Shown here piece after piece: positions 1 through 5,995 of a stretch of 6,585 bases of DNA. The stretch is from DATLBY01 sp035526665 (GTDB lineage Bacteria > Acidobacteriota > Terriglobia > Bryobacterales > Bryobacteraceae), in assembly GCA_035526665.1 (NCBI GenBank), contig DATLBY010000281.1, positions 1-6,585 of the forward strand. Reading direction: 5' to 3'. The translations under genes and the position numbers were made by a program. The notes under the pieces are model-generated. The model had not been told where the DNA came from. It ran no database searches and saw nothing but the letters and a program-made list of their open reading frames with translations. Numbering within the stretch: position 1 is the first letter of the stretch; each line of letters begins with the position of its first letter.

Positions 1-1104
1 ATGTCACAACAGAAGACAGAGAAGGCTTTGGAGGTGGTCGAGGCAAGCCGCGCCCGGCTTCTTTCGGCGAACCTGGGCAGTCCGGCCGGGGCGGCGTTTC
101 GGGATGCGGCCGCGCAATCGGGAGCCAGCATTCTCACGTTCTGGCTGGCTCCGTCACAGTCTTATGTCTGGGTTTTGACCCGTGGAAAAATCACTCCTTT
201 CCGGATCCCAGGGGAAGAAAAAATTACGGCCTTGGTGGAGGCTCACTCACGATTTATTCAGAACCTGCGCGACCCGCTTACTTCCGAGAACCCGCCGGGC
301 GCCGAACTTTTTAAAGTTCTTCTCGGCGAGGCTTCAAAATTGATTCCGCGCGAAGGGAAAGCGATCATTGTCCCCGATGGGGCGCTGAACACCCTGAATT
401 TCGAAACACTACCGGTCAGCAGCCCGCAGCCGCATTATTGGATTGAAGATGTGCAGCTATCCCTTTCTCCGTCGCTGGCGGTTTTAGGGAGGGCGGCCCA
501 GGCTCCGGCCCGGCTTTCTTCCGCGCTGCTGATCGGCGACCCGGCGGGCGGTGCGGTTGCCCTGCCGTTCGCGGCGCGAGAGATCGAAGTGATCCGGCAG
601 CGGGTTGCTTCGTCCAATCCCACGTTGTTCACGGGGACGGCGGCGACGCCAGCGGCGTACGCGGGCGCCGGGCGCTACCGCCTGATCCATTTTGCTTCCC
701 ACGCCACCGCGAACCGCGAGAGTCCGTTGGATTCCGCCGTACTCTTATCCGGCGGCAAGCTGTACGTGCGGGACATCGCCAAGGTGCCGCTGGTCGCCGA
801 CCTGGTGACGGTGTCGGCGTGCCGGAGCGCCGGAGCGCGAACGTATGGCGGAGAAGGATTGGTGGGCTTTGCGTGGGCATTTCTGCGGGCCGGCGCAAAG
901 AATGTCGTGGCCGGATTGTGGGACGTGAACGATGCGTCTACAGCCAGACTGATGGACGATATGTATGCCGGACTGGATCTGGGACGAACGCCCGCCGAGG
1001 CCCTGCGGTCGGCGAAGCTTCACATGATCCGATCGCCGGGGGCATACCGGAAGCCTTATTATTGGGCGCCTTTTCAGCTGTACACGCGCAGCCCGGCGCG
1101 CTAA
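1..1104 (+). CDS. CHAT domain protein (caspase-like cysteine peptidase fold), probably missing its N-terminus
   Basis: CHAT domains are clan CD peptidases related to caspases and separases; many sit behind TPR repeats, and some are proteases triggered by partner proteins. Seen here: residues 1-25 read like the helical linker that usually follows TPRs (ALEVVEASRARLL). The CHAT domain fills about residues 45-365, with the strand IIVPDGALNTLNFE (122-135), HFASHA with likely catalytic His234, VSACRSAGA with likely catalytic Cys274 (codon 820-822), GLWDVND (305-311) and the closing PYYWAPFQLYT (352-362). The His and Cys dyad is intact, so activity is plausible. Family members more often show HG after the His and SACxTG around the Cys, so HA and SACRSAG are mild variants. 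The ATG is the very first base of the window, with no upstream sequence to judge it; given the linker-like start, I infer that the true gene extends upstream and carries TPRs. The target is unknown. It ends 21 nt before the stop of the convergent gene. Confidence 0.88.
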   Translation: MSQQKTEKALEVVEASRARLLSANLGSPAGAAFRDAAAQSGASILTFWLAPSQSYVWVLTRGKITPFRIPGEEKITALVEAHSRFIQNLRDPLTSENPPGAELFKVLLGEASKLIPREGKAIIVPDGALNTLNFETLPVSSPQPHYWIEDVQLSLSPSLAVLGRAAQAPARLSSALLIGDPAGGAVALPFAAREIEVIRQRVASSNPTLFTGTAATPAAYAGAGRYRLIHFASHATANRESPLDSAVLLSGGKLYVRDIAKVPLVADLVTVSACRSAGARTYGGEGLVGFAWAFLRAGAKNVVAGLWDVNDASTARLMDDMYAGLDLGRTPAEALRSAKLHMIRSPGAYRKPYYWAPFQLYTRSPAR

Positions 1105-1125
1105 GCGGCGCAGCCAGGGGATGCA

Positions 1126-3081
1126 CTATTTGAACGTGATCAGGACGGAATTGCTGGCTATTCCGTCCACTGTGATTACGATCGCGGCATCTCCGAATCC
1201 GTGGAGGTCCCGCGTGAGCCGAATGTTGACCTGGTCCAAGCCGGGATATTGCCCCTGGGGCCCTGCATACTGGACGGGCACCGGCCTGCCTCCGACCGTC
1301 ACACCCACAGCCTGCGGCGAAGACGCCCCTCGAATACCGGTGCCGAATAGACTCAGGTAGACCGGTTTGTCCTGGATATCCAACTGCTTTGTGAAGCAGA
1401 TTAGCGGTCCGGCGCATCCGAAGACCGGCAGCGGGGTCAAGCTCCCGTTTGACTCGACCTGCACAGCCAGAGCGGCTGCTACGCCCTTGCCGCTGGCGCT
1501 GGCGGAAAATACGCCGGGAGCGGCGCGCTGCATTTGGGAGGTGGTGGAGACGCTGGTGGAGTCCGCGCGCACGACCGTGATATTCGCCAGTCCGGTGGAC
1601 GTGCCGGAGGGAATCAAAAAGTTCACCTGATCCGGGGAGGCATAGAAGAGGGGAGCATCCCGTATCTGCCCGGCAGCGTCCTGGACCTGAATTCGGGTGC
1701 CGCCCAGCAGCGTTTCGGGGGCTCCCGGCCGCGCTGTAGCCGTGCTTGCCGCCAAACTCCTTCCATAGATGGAGGCGATGGAATCGGGAGCTAGTAGGGA
1801 AGCTCCGCTGGCCGCGGACACTACCAGCGCGGAGAGATCCAGGCCATTGGCCCGGGCCATCCAGTACGGCAGAATGAAGTCAATCCCGGGACTCTCAATG
1901 GTTCCGGAGCCGCCGCCGTACAGAAGAAAGGGACTGCGCTGCCAAAGGAAATCGGTATTCACGCGCCGAGGGACCGGAATTACGTCGCACGCCCGGTCCT
2001 CGCCGCAGGCTTTCACTTTTCCACGCAGATCGACGAAGAAATCCCGGCGGGGCCGCAGCAGCCACTGCGACAGCAGAGTTACCGTTTCGGAATCGCGCAC
2101 CCGGTCGGGACCGCGCAATACCCGGTCCACCACGTTGAAGAAGGCATTGCCGTGCCCGCTGGTGGTGTTCCTGAAAATCCCGTAGGCGTCGAGATACTCC
2201 TGCAGCTTGGGTGAGTTGGATTCCTCCTGGTGGATGAGCGTGTAGAAGGCGACGGCATTGATGTTGAATTTGAAATAGGATCCATGCTCATCGAAGGACT
2301 CGAGTATCAGAGGGAGCTTGAGACCGGAGGCCGATTGCCGCAGGCTTTCATACGACGCCCGGAAGCGCACAGGGTTCACTTGTCTGGCGACCTGCAAAAT
2401 TGCCAGCTCCTGATCGGGCCGCAGCCAGAATACGGTGCTCTGGCTGCCGTCCGGCATCACCACGGCCCAGTTCTTTTCGAGCAGCCGGTCCACCAGCCGC
2501 GTCACGAGTCCCGAGATGGTGGAGCGCATGGGAACATCTTCGATCTGCTCGTAGGCGACGCTCAGGCCGAAAAATACGCCCATATACTGATCGCGCGACG
2601 TGTGGCCGATCCACAGATAATCTTTACCGTTGAGCTTGGAGGGGTAGGCCACGTTATTGGCCTCCTCACGCGCAATCCCCGCGGCGAACGGCGAGTCCAC
2701 TGGTACAACGCAGCGGGCCAGCAGGTTGTCCCCGCCGGTCGCATCCACTAACTGCTGGATGCCCGCCAGAGCGCGGCGCGCATTTTCCAGGGCTTCAGTG
2801 GAGCGCGTCACTTTATAGCGAAAGGCCTCCGCCGCCAGATAGTGGCCTGTCCACGTCGCTGAATCCCCGCAGCGCGTGTAACCTATGATCGAATTATTGG
2901 ACGCAGAGGGATACATCGGGTCCAGGATGGTCCCAAAAGGAACGTGAATCTGCTGGATATTCCTGGAAATTTGCAGCGCCTGATCTTCAAGATTTTGGGC
3001 GGACGCGGCAGCCACAACGATCAGGGCCAGAAGGATGCGCAGGGGAATCCACATGATGTAAGTTTTGTTACATTGTCTCAT
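1126..3081 (-). CDS. Exported protein with helical N-terminal domain and C-terminal TIGR03437 domain
   Basis: A 651-residue protein of unknown function. A signal peptide is visible: hydrophobic run IPLRILLALIVVAAASAQ (12-29) with likely cleavage after ASA or AQ near residues 28-29, so it should leave the cytoplasm. Residues 30-415 are mostly helical, with conserved-looking stretches GDSATWTGHYLAAEAFRY (72-89) and YLWIGHTSRDQYMGVFFGL (155-173), reminiscent of alpha/alpha-barrel (six-hairpin) folds, but I cannot name an enzyme. Residues 420-650 match TIGR03437: SAASGASLLAPDSIASIYG, LLGGTRIQV, APLFYASPDQVNFLIPSG, AAPGVF, LFGTGIRG, VTVGGRPVPVQYAG, GLDQVNIRL. That domain is typical of Solibacter-type Acidobacteria and may act in surface display or adhesion (inference). 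Six cysteines fall in close pairs (71/124, 359/365, 556/562), fitting disulfides outside the cytoplasm. The start is uncertain: ATG 3081 and ATG 3054 (Met10) both lack a Shine-Dalgarno, and either leaves the signal peptide intact. Confidence 0.85.
   Translation of the reverse strand: MRQCNKTYIMWIPLRILLALIVVAAASAQNLEDQALQISRNIQQIHVPFGTILDPMYPSASNNSIIGYTRCGDSATWTGHYLAAEAFRYKVTRSTEALENARRALAGIQQLVDATGGDNLLARCVVPVDSPFAAGIAREEANNVAYPSKLNGKDYLWIGHTSRDQYMGVFFGLSVAYEQIEDVPMRSTISGLVTRLVDRLLEKNWAVVMPDGSQSTVFWLRPDQELAILQVARQVNPVRFRASYESLRQSASGLKLPLILESFDEHGSYFKFNINAVAFYTLIHQEESNSPKLQEYLDAYGIFRNTTSGHGNAFFNVVDRVLRGPDRVRDSETVTLLSQWLLRPRRDFFVDLRGKVKACGEDRACDVIPVPRRVNTDFLWQRSPFLLYGGGSGTIESPGIDFILPYWMARANGLDLSALVVSAASGASLLAPDSIASIYGRSLAASTATARPGAPETLLGGTRIQVQDAAGQIRDAPLFYASPDQVNFLIPSGTSTGLANITVVRADSTSVSTTSQMQRAAPGVFSASASGKGVAAALAVQVESNGSLTPLPVFGCAGPLICFTKQLDIQDKPVYLSLFGTGIRGASSPQAVGVTVGGRPVPVQYAGPQGQYPGLDQVNIRLTRDLHGFGDAAIVITVDGIASNSVLITFK
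3057..3072. repeat. Inverted repeat TGTAA-N6-TTACA in the divergent region
   Basis: A perfect 5-bp inverted repeat (3057-3061 and 3068-3072) with a 6-nt spacer. It covers the candidate -10 element and start point of the minus-strand gene, so it is placed where an operator would be. The half-sites recall the TyrR box, but the spacing is 2 nt shorter, so I assign no regulator. A repeat this short can arise by chance. Confidence 0.35.
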
Positions 3082-3095
3082 TTTTGTGGCGGCAA
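3067..3095 (-). promoter_or_regulatory. Candidate sigma-70-like promoter for the exported TIGR03437 gene
   Basis: On the minus strand, TTGCCG (3095-3090, 4/6 to TTGACA) and TGTAAC (3072-3067, 4/6 to TATAAT) are separated by 17 nt. The predicted transcript would begin near 3060, six nt before the in-frame ATG at 3054, giving an almost leaderless mRNA. This would agree with the absence of a Shine-Dalgarno and would favour 3054 over 3081 as the start. The matches are weak and could be chance. Confidence 0.25.
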
Positions 3096-3098
3096 AAA
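3081..3098. repeat. Inverted repeat TTTTTG-N6-CAAAAA in the divergent region
   Basis: A perfect 6-bp inverted repeat (3081-3086 and 3093-3098) around TGGCGG, lying between the divergent exported-protein and dciA-like genes. Its centre is 25 bp from that of the other inverted repeat, and it overlaps the candidate -35 element of the minus-strand gene. It may be an operator for either or both directions (inference); no known binding motif is recognised. Confidence 0.35.
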
Positions 3099-3126
3099 CG
3101 CGTGATAAACTGAGGTCTCTTTGGCT

Positions 3127-3525
3127 ATGATGGAGCGCGCGGGACGAGTACTGGGAAAATCACCAAACGCAGGTCATGGGATCAGCGAGGAAGAGCTGGC
3201 CCGCTCCGCCTGGCTGCTTGCAGTGGGCAAACGAATTGCAGCGCGTACCGGGCATATCTCATTGGTGCGGGCCCGGCTGGTGGTGGAGGTGGAAGACGCC
3301 ATCTGGCAGCGGCAGCTATTCACTCTCCGAGGTCAGATTCTGGCGAAGCTGGAGCAGGCCATCGGCCGGCCACTGGTGACCGAGTTGGAGTTTCGAATTG
3401 CCGTGCCAAGGCGGGCTCCACAGCGCGAAGCGAGCCATTCGCGAACGGCTGACGAGGCGGACGAGATTGTAAATCCCGTACTGAGAAATCTATATAAAGC
3501 CTCAAGAAAAAGGGCAATCGCTTGA
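3127..3525 (+). CDS. dciA: DciA-like (DUF721) protein, predicted DnaB helicase loading factor
   Basis: A 132-residue basic protein matching the DUF721/DciA family, whose studied members act in the cytoplasm as the ancestral, ATP-independent partner of the replicative helicase DnaB in bacteria lacking DnaC/DnaI. Seen: the family pattern W29-x-x-x-V33-G34, then T41-G42 in ARTGHISLVRARLVVEV (39-55), W60 followed by L64, the helix LRGQILAKLEQAIG (67-80) and the terminal strand VTELEFRIAV (84-93). The tail 94-132 is charged and looks disordered, with a short basic end (KASRKRAIA). Start: GAGGT at 3112-3116 lies 10 nt before ATG 3127, which I prefer; TTG 3121 and ATG 3130 are in-frame alternatives. 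The stop TGA overlaps the TTG start of gatC, so the two are probably cotranscribed and translationally coupled. The family is clear from pattern and size; the helicase-loading role is transferred from the family. Confidence 0.8.
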   Translation: MMERAGRVLGKSPNAGHGISEEELARSAWLLAVGKRIAARTGHISLVRARLVVEVEDAIWQRQLFTLRGQILAKLEQAIGRPLVTELEFRIAVPRRAPQREASHSRTADEADEIVNPVLRNLYKASRKRAIA

Positions 3526-3821
3526 AAATCACGGAAGAAGAAGTCCGGTATGTCGCCGAACTGGGAAATCTGAAGCTGGATGCTGACGAGGTCCACCGCC
3601 TGGCGCACGATCTGGATGAGATCCTGACGCATGTGGAGAAGTTGAACGAGCTCGACACCAGCAACGTGGAACCGATGGCCCAGGTGCTGTTCGAAGCCGA
3701 CGAGACGGCAACGCTGCGGCCCGACGTTGAGCGGCAGCCGCTGAGCAATCAGGATGCCCTGGCAAACGCCAACACGAGCGGAGCAGGCTACTTCAAAGTT
3801 CCCCGCGTGATCGAACGATAA
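3522..3821 (+). CDS. gatC: Aspartyl/glutamyl-tRNA amidotransferase subunit C
   Basis: GatC is the small structural subunit of GatCAB, which amidates Glu-tRNA(Gln) and/or Asp-tRNA(Asn) in the cytoplasm; it wraps around GatA and helps hold GatA to GatB. The 99 residues are full family length and carry the usual marks: start KITEEEVRYVAELGNLKL (2-19), the helix with ILTHVEKLNELDTSNVEPM (34-52), and the canonical end GYFKVPRVIE (89-98). The start is TTG at 3522, because the family N-terminus begins right there and no ATG is nearby; AGGG at 3511-3514 sits 7 nt upstream. TTG overlaps the dciA-like stop as TTGA (3522-3525), the same geometry as an ATGA coupling junction. gatA follows after 6 nt, supporting one operon. 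Confidence 0.96.
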   Translation: MKITEEEVRYVAELGNLKLDADEVHRLAHDLDEILTHVEKLNELDTSNVEPMAQVLFEADETATLRPDVERQPLSNQDALANANTSGAGYFKVPRVIER

Positions 3822-3827
3822 CCACTC

Positions 3828-5270
3828 ATGCAGATAGCGTCGCTCACGATTGAGCAGATCAGGGAAGGTCTCGCAAGGCGTACTTTCAGCGCCGGCGAAC
3901 TCGCCGCCGAGGCCATCCGGTTTGCGGAATCGGAAAATCCAAAAACGAATGCACTACTGACTTTGAGCCTGGAGCGGGCACTGGCCGCGGCAAAGAAAGT
4001 AGACGATCAGATCGCGGCCGGCGAACCGGCAGGTCCCCTGGCGGGAGTCCCCATTGCGGTAAAGGATGTCCTGGTTACGAAGGGGTTGCGCACGACGTGC
4101 GGATCGAAGCTGCTGGAACACTACATTCCGCCCTACGATGCAACTGCGGTCATCCGGCTGGAGAATGCCGGTGGACTCATTATCGGAAAGGCCAACTGCG
4201 ACGAGTTTGCGATGGGATCGTCGAACGAAAACTCGGCCTTCGGTCCGGTGCGTAATCCGGTGGCGCCCGATCGCGTGCCCGGCGGGTCGAGCGGCGGATC
4301 GGCGGCATCGGTGGCGCAGGGAACATCCGTGGTCTCCCTTGGCTCGGATACGGGTGGATCCATTCGGCAACCGGCATCCTTCTGCGGAGTAGTGGGCGTG
4401 ACCCCGACCTACGGCCGCGTGTCGCGCTATGGGTTGACTGCCTTCGCCAGCTCGCTGGATCACGTGGGTCCGTTCGCGCGCAACGTTCGCGACGCGGCTA
4501 CCTTGCTCGAAGTCATCGCGGGCCGCGACCCGATGGATTCGACTTCAGCCGCGGCGCCTGTGCCAGCCTATCAGGCGCTGATGACGGGCGATGTGCGGGG
4601 CATGAAAATCGGGCTCCCGGAGGAGTATTTCAAGGGACTCGCGAGCGAAACGGGCGACCTGATCCACAAAGGCGTGGAGGTGCTGAGGAAGCTCGGCTGC
4701 GAGATTCGTTCCGTTAGTTTGCCGGCAACCGATTACGCGATCGCCTGCTACTACATCATTTGTACCGCTGAGGCGAGCTCGAACCTGGCGCGCTACGACG
4801 GCGTCCGCTATACCACCCGCTCGGCGAATGCTACGACGCTCAGCGAGATGTACAAAATGACTCGCGGCGAGGGCTTCGGGGCCGAGTGCAAGCGACGCAT
4901 TATGCTCGGCACCTATGTTCTCAGCGCCGGCTACTACGATGCGTACTACATCAAAGCGCAGAAGGTACGCGCCTTGATTGCCCAGGATTTTGCTAATGCA
5001 TTTAGCGAGGTGGATGCGATTGTCACGCCGGTGTCACCGTTTCCGGCTTTCAAGCTAGGTGAAAAACTAAATGATCCGATGGAGATGTATCTTTCAGACA
5101 TTTACACCATCACTGGCGACCTGGCTGGCATACCGTGTATGAGTGTCCCCTGCGGCGCCACCGCGGCCGGGCTCCCGGTCGGGATGCAGATCCTAACGCG
5201 GCACTTTGACGAGGGTGGAATGTTCCGCCTGGCCGAAGCTTTCGAGCGTGCCGGCGGCGTAAACGGGTAG
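3828..5270 (+). CDS. gatA: Aspartyl/glutamyl-tRNA amidotransferase subunit A
   Basis: GatA is the glutaminase subunit of GatCAB: it hydrolyses glutamine and channels ammonia to GatB, which converts mischarged Glu-tRNA(Gln) or Asp-tRNA(Asn) into Gln- or Asn-tRNA. The 480-residue protein is full length (family about 485). The amidase-signature catalytic residues are all present: Lys79 in PIAVKDVL, cis-Ser154 in PGGSSGGS, and nucleophile Ser178 in GSDTGGSIRQPA, at the same numbers as in the S. aureus enzyme. Further family blocks are GKANCDEFAMGSSNENSAFG (120-139), YGRVSRYGLTAFASSLDHVG (195-214), GAECKRRIMLGTYVLSAGYY (351-370) and the C-terminal GIPCMSVPCG (434-443). ATG 3828 has no obvious Shine-Dalgarno and lies 6 nt after the gatC stop, so reinitiation after gatC is likely. 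gatB is not in the window and must lie elsewhere for a working complex. Confidence 0.98.
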   Translation: MQIASLTIEQIREGLARRTFSAGELAAEAIRFAESENPKTNALLTLSLERALAAAKKVDDQIAAGEPAGPLAGVPIAVKDVLVTKGLRTTCGSKLLEHYIPPYDATAVIRLENAGGLIIGKANCDEFAMGSSNENSAFGPVRNPVAPDRVPGGSSGGSAASVAQGTSVVSLGSDTGGSIRQPASFCGVVGVTPTYGRVSRYGLTAFASSLDHVGPFARNVRDAATLLEVIAGRDPMDSTSAAAPVPAYQALMTGDVRGMKIGLPEEYFKGLASETGDLIHKGVEVLRKLGCEIRSVSLPATDYAIACYYIICTAEASSNLARYDGVRYTTRSANATTLSEMYKMTRGEGFGAECKRRIMLGTYVLSAGYYDAYYIKAQKVRALIAQDFANAFSEVDAIVTPVSPFPAFKLGEKLNDPMEMYLSDIYTITGDLAGIPCMSVPCGATAAGLPVGMQILTRHFDEGGMFRLAEAFERAGGVNG

Positions 5271-5322
5271 AATGAGTTTGGCCCGAATCCCCGGCCTGCT
5301 CAGCACATACCAAACGTAGACA

Positions 5323-5330
5323 AAGGAGAT
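5323..5330 (+). promoter_or_regulatory. Strong Shine-Dalgarno of sodA
   Basis: AAGGAGAT, close to the perfect anti-Shine-Dalgarno complement, lies 6 nt before ATG 5337. It fixes the sodA start and is the strongest ribosome binding site I see in the window, suggesting efficient translation. Confidence 0.85.
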
Positions 5331-5336
5331 TTACTC

Positions 5337-5951
5337 ATGCCATTCACCGTACCGCCGCTACCTTACGCCTCTGACGCACTCGAGCCCTTCATCGACAAGA
5401 CGACCATGGAGATTCATCATGATAAGCACCACAATGCTTATGTCACGAACCTGAATAAAGCCCTCGAGTCAGCCCCCGATCTGGCCAACAAAAGCATTGA
5501 AGAGCTCCTCGCGAATAACTGCGCAGCCGTGCCTGAAAACATCCGCACAGCCGTGCGCAACAATGGGGGCGGCCACGCGAATCACTCGCTTTTCTGGACG
5601 ATCCTGAAAAAGAACGATGGCGCGGGACCCAACGGCAAGCTGGCCGAGGCAATCCAGAGCACCTTCGGCGGCTTGGATCAATTCAAGGAGAAGTTCGCAG
5701 CGGCTGCGACCACTCGTTTTGGTTCGGGCTGGGCGTGGCTCACGCGTGACTCGTCCGGCAAGCTGGAGGTCAGCTCGTCCGCCAACCAGGACAGCCCCAT
5801 CATGGAAGGAAAGTATCCGGTGATTGGACTGGATGTGTGGGAGCACGCTTATTACTTGAAGTATCAGAATAAGCGTCCCGATTACATCGCCGCTTGGTGG
5901 AATGTGGTCAACTGGCACGAAGCCGAGAAGCGTTTCACCTCCGGCAAGTAA
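5337..5951 (+). CDS. sodA: Superoxide dismutase, Mn-type (Fe/Mn family)
   Basis: It converts superoxide into oxygen and hydrogen peroxide. The 204 residues are full family length and closely resemble E. coli SodA. Metal ligands are present: His27 (MEIHHDKHH), His83 (GGGHANHSLFW), Asp166 and His170 in DVWEHAYY (166-173), the family signature; the gateway residues His31 and Tyr35 are also there. Metal choice: glycines at 77-79 before HANHS plus Gln151 in SANQDSP are the Mn-type arrangement, whereas Fe-type enzymes place the active-site Gln in the N-terminal half. A cambialistic enzyme cannot be excluded. No signal peptide is visible, so it is cytoplasmic. It lies 66 nt after gatA, has its own strong Shine-Dalgarno, and is followed by an intrinsic terminator, so it may be its own unit. 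TAGAAT (5268-5273) overlapping the gatA stop is a possible -10, but no good -35 accompanies it. Confidence 0.97.
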   Translation: MPFTVPPLPYASDALEPFIDKTTMEIHHDKHHNAYVTNLNKALESAPDLANKSIEELLANNCAAVPENIRTAVRNNGGGHANHSLFWTILKKNDGAGPNGKLAEAIQSTFGGLDQFKEKFAAAATTRFGSGWAWLTRDSSGKLEVSSSANQDSPIMEGKYPVIGLDVWEHAYYLKYQNKRPDYIAAWWNVVNWHEAEKRFTSGK

Positions 5952-5956
5952 CCCCT

Positions 5957-5995
5957 GGGCCGTGTGTGCCGGCAGCGGTCCGCACGGCCCTTTTT
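5957..5995 (+). terminator. Rho-independent terminator of sodA
   Basis: GGGCCGTGTG (5957-5966) pairs with CGCACGGCCC (5981-5990) over 10 bp with one G-T wobble. The 14-nt interior can fold further (GCCG 5968-5971 with CGGT 5976-5979 around GCAG). TTTTT (5991-5995) follows directly. It starts 5 nt after the sodA stop, and its last T touches the ATG of the next gene. Confidence 0.88.

Noticed and set aside
1..1104. CHAT protein as part of a TPR-CHAT/gRAMP (type III-E CRISPR) or other defence operon
   Set aside because: No CRISPR array, Cas gene or other defence gene is visible here; stand-alone TPR-CHAT proteins are common in Acidobacteria and related soil bacteria.
938..1417. Minus-strand open frame of 159 codons over the CHAT/exported-protein junction
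   Set aside because: It overlaps two well-supported genes and has the arginine- and proline-rich look of a GC-rich shadow frame.
2230..2751. Plus-strand open frame of 173 codons inside the exported-protein gene
   Set aside because: It is antisense to a coding region with clear signal peptide and TIGR03437 domain; no motif of its own.
3084..3111. Plus-strand promoter for the dciA-like gene: TTGTGG (3084-3089), 16-nt spacer, TGATAAACT (3103-3111)
   Set aside because: The matches are weak and the implied transcript start near 3118 would remove the GAGGT ribosome binding site at 3112-3116.
3954..4463. Minus-strand open frame of 169 codons inside gatA
   Set aside because: It is entirely antisense to a full-length, motif-complete gatA; low-complexity basic composition.
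5280..5300. GGCC...GGCC repeat after gatA as a possible terminator
   Set aside because: Only a 4-bp stem with no following T-tract, so it does not support a terminator between gatA and sodA.
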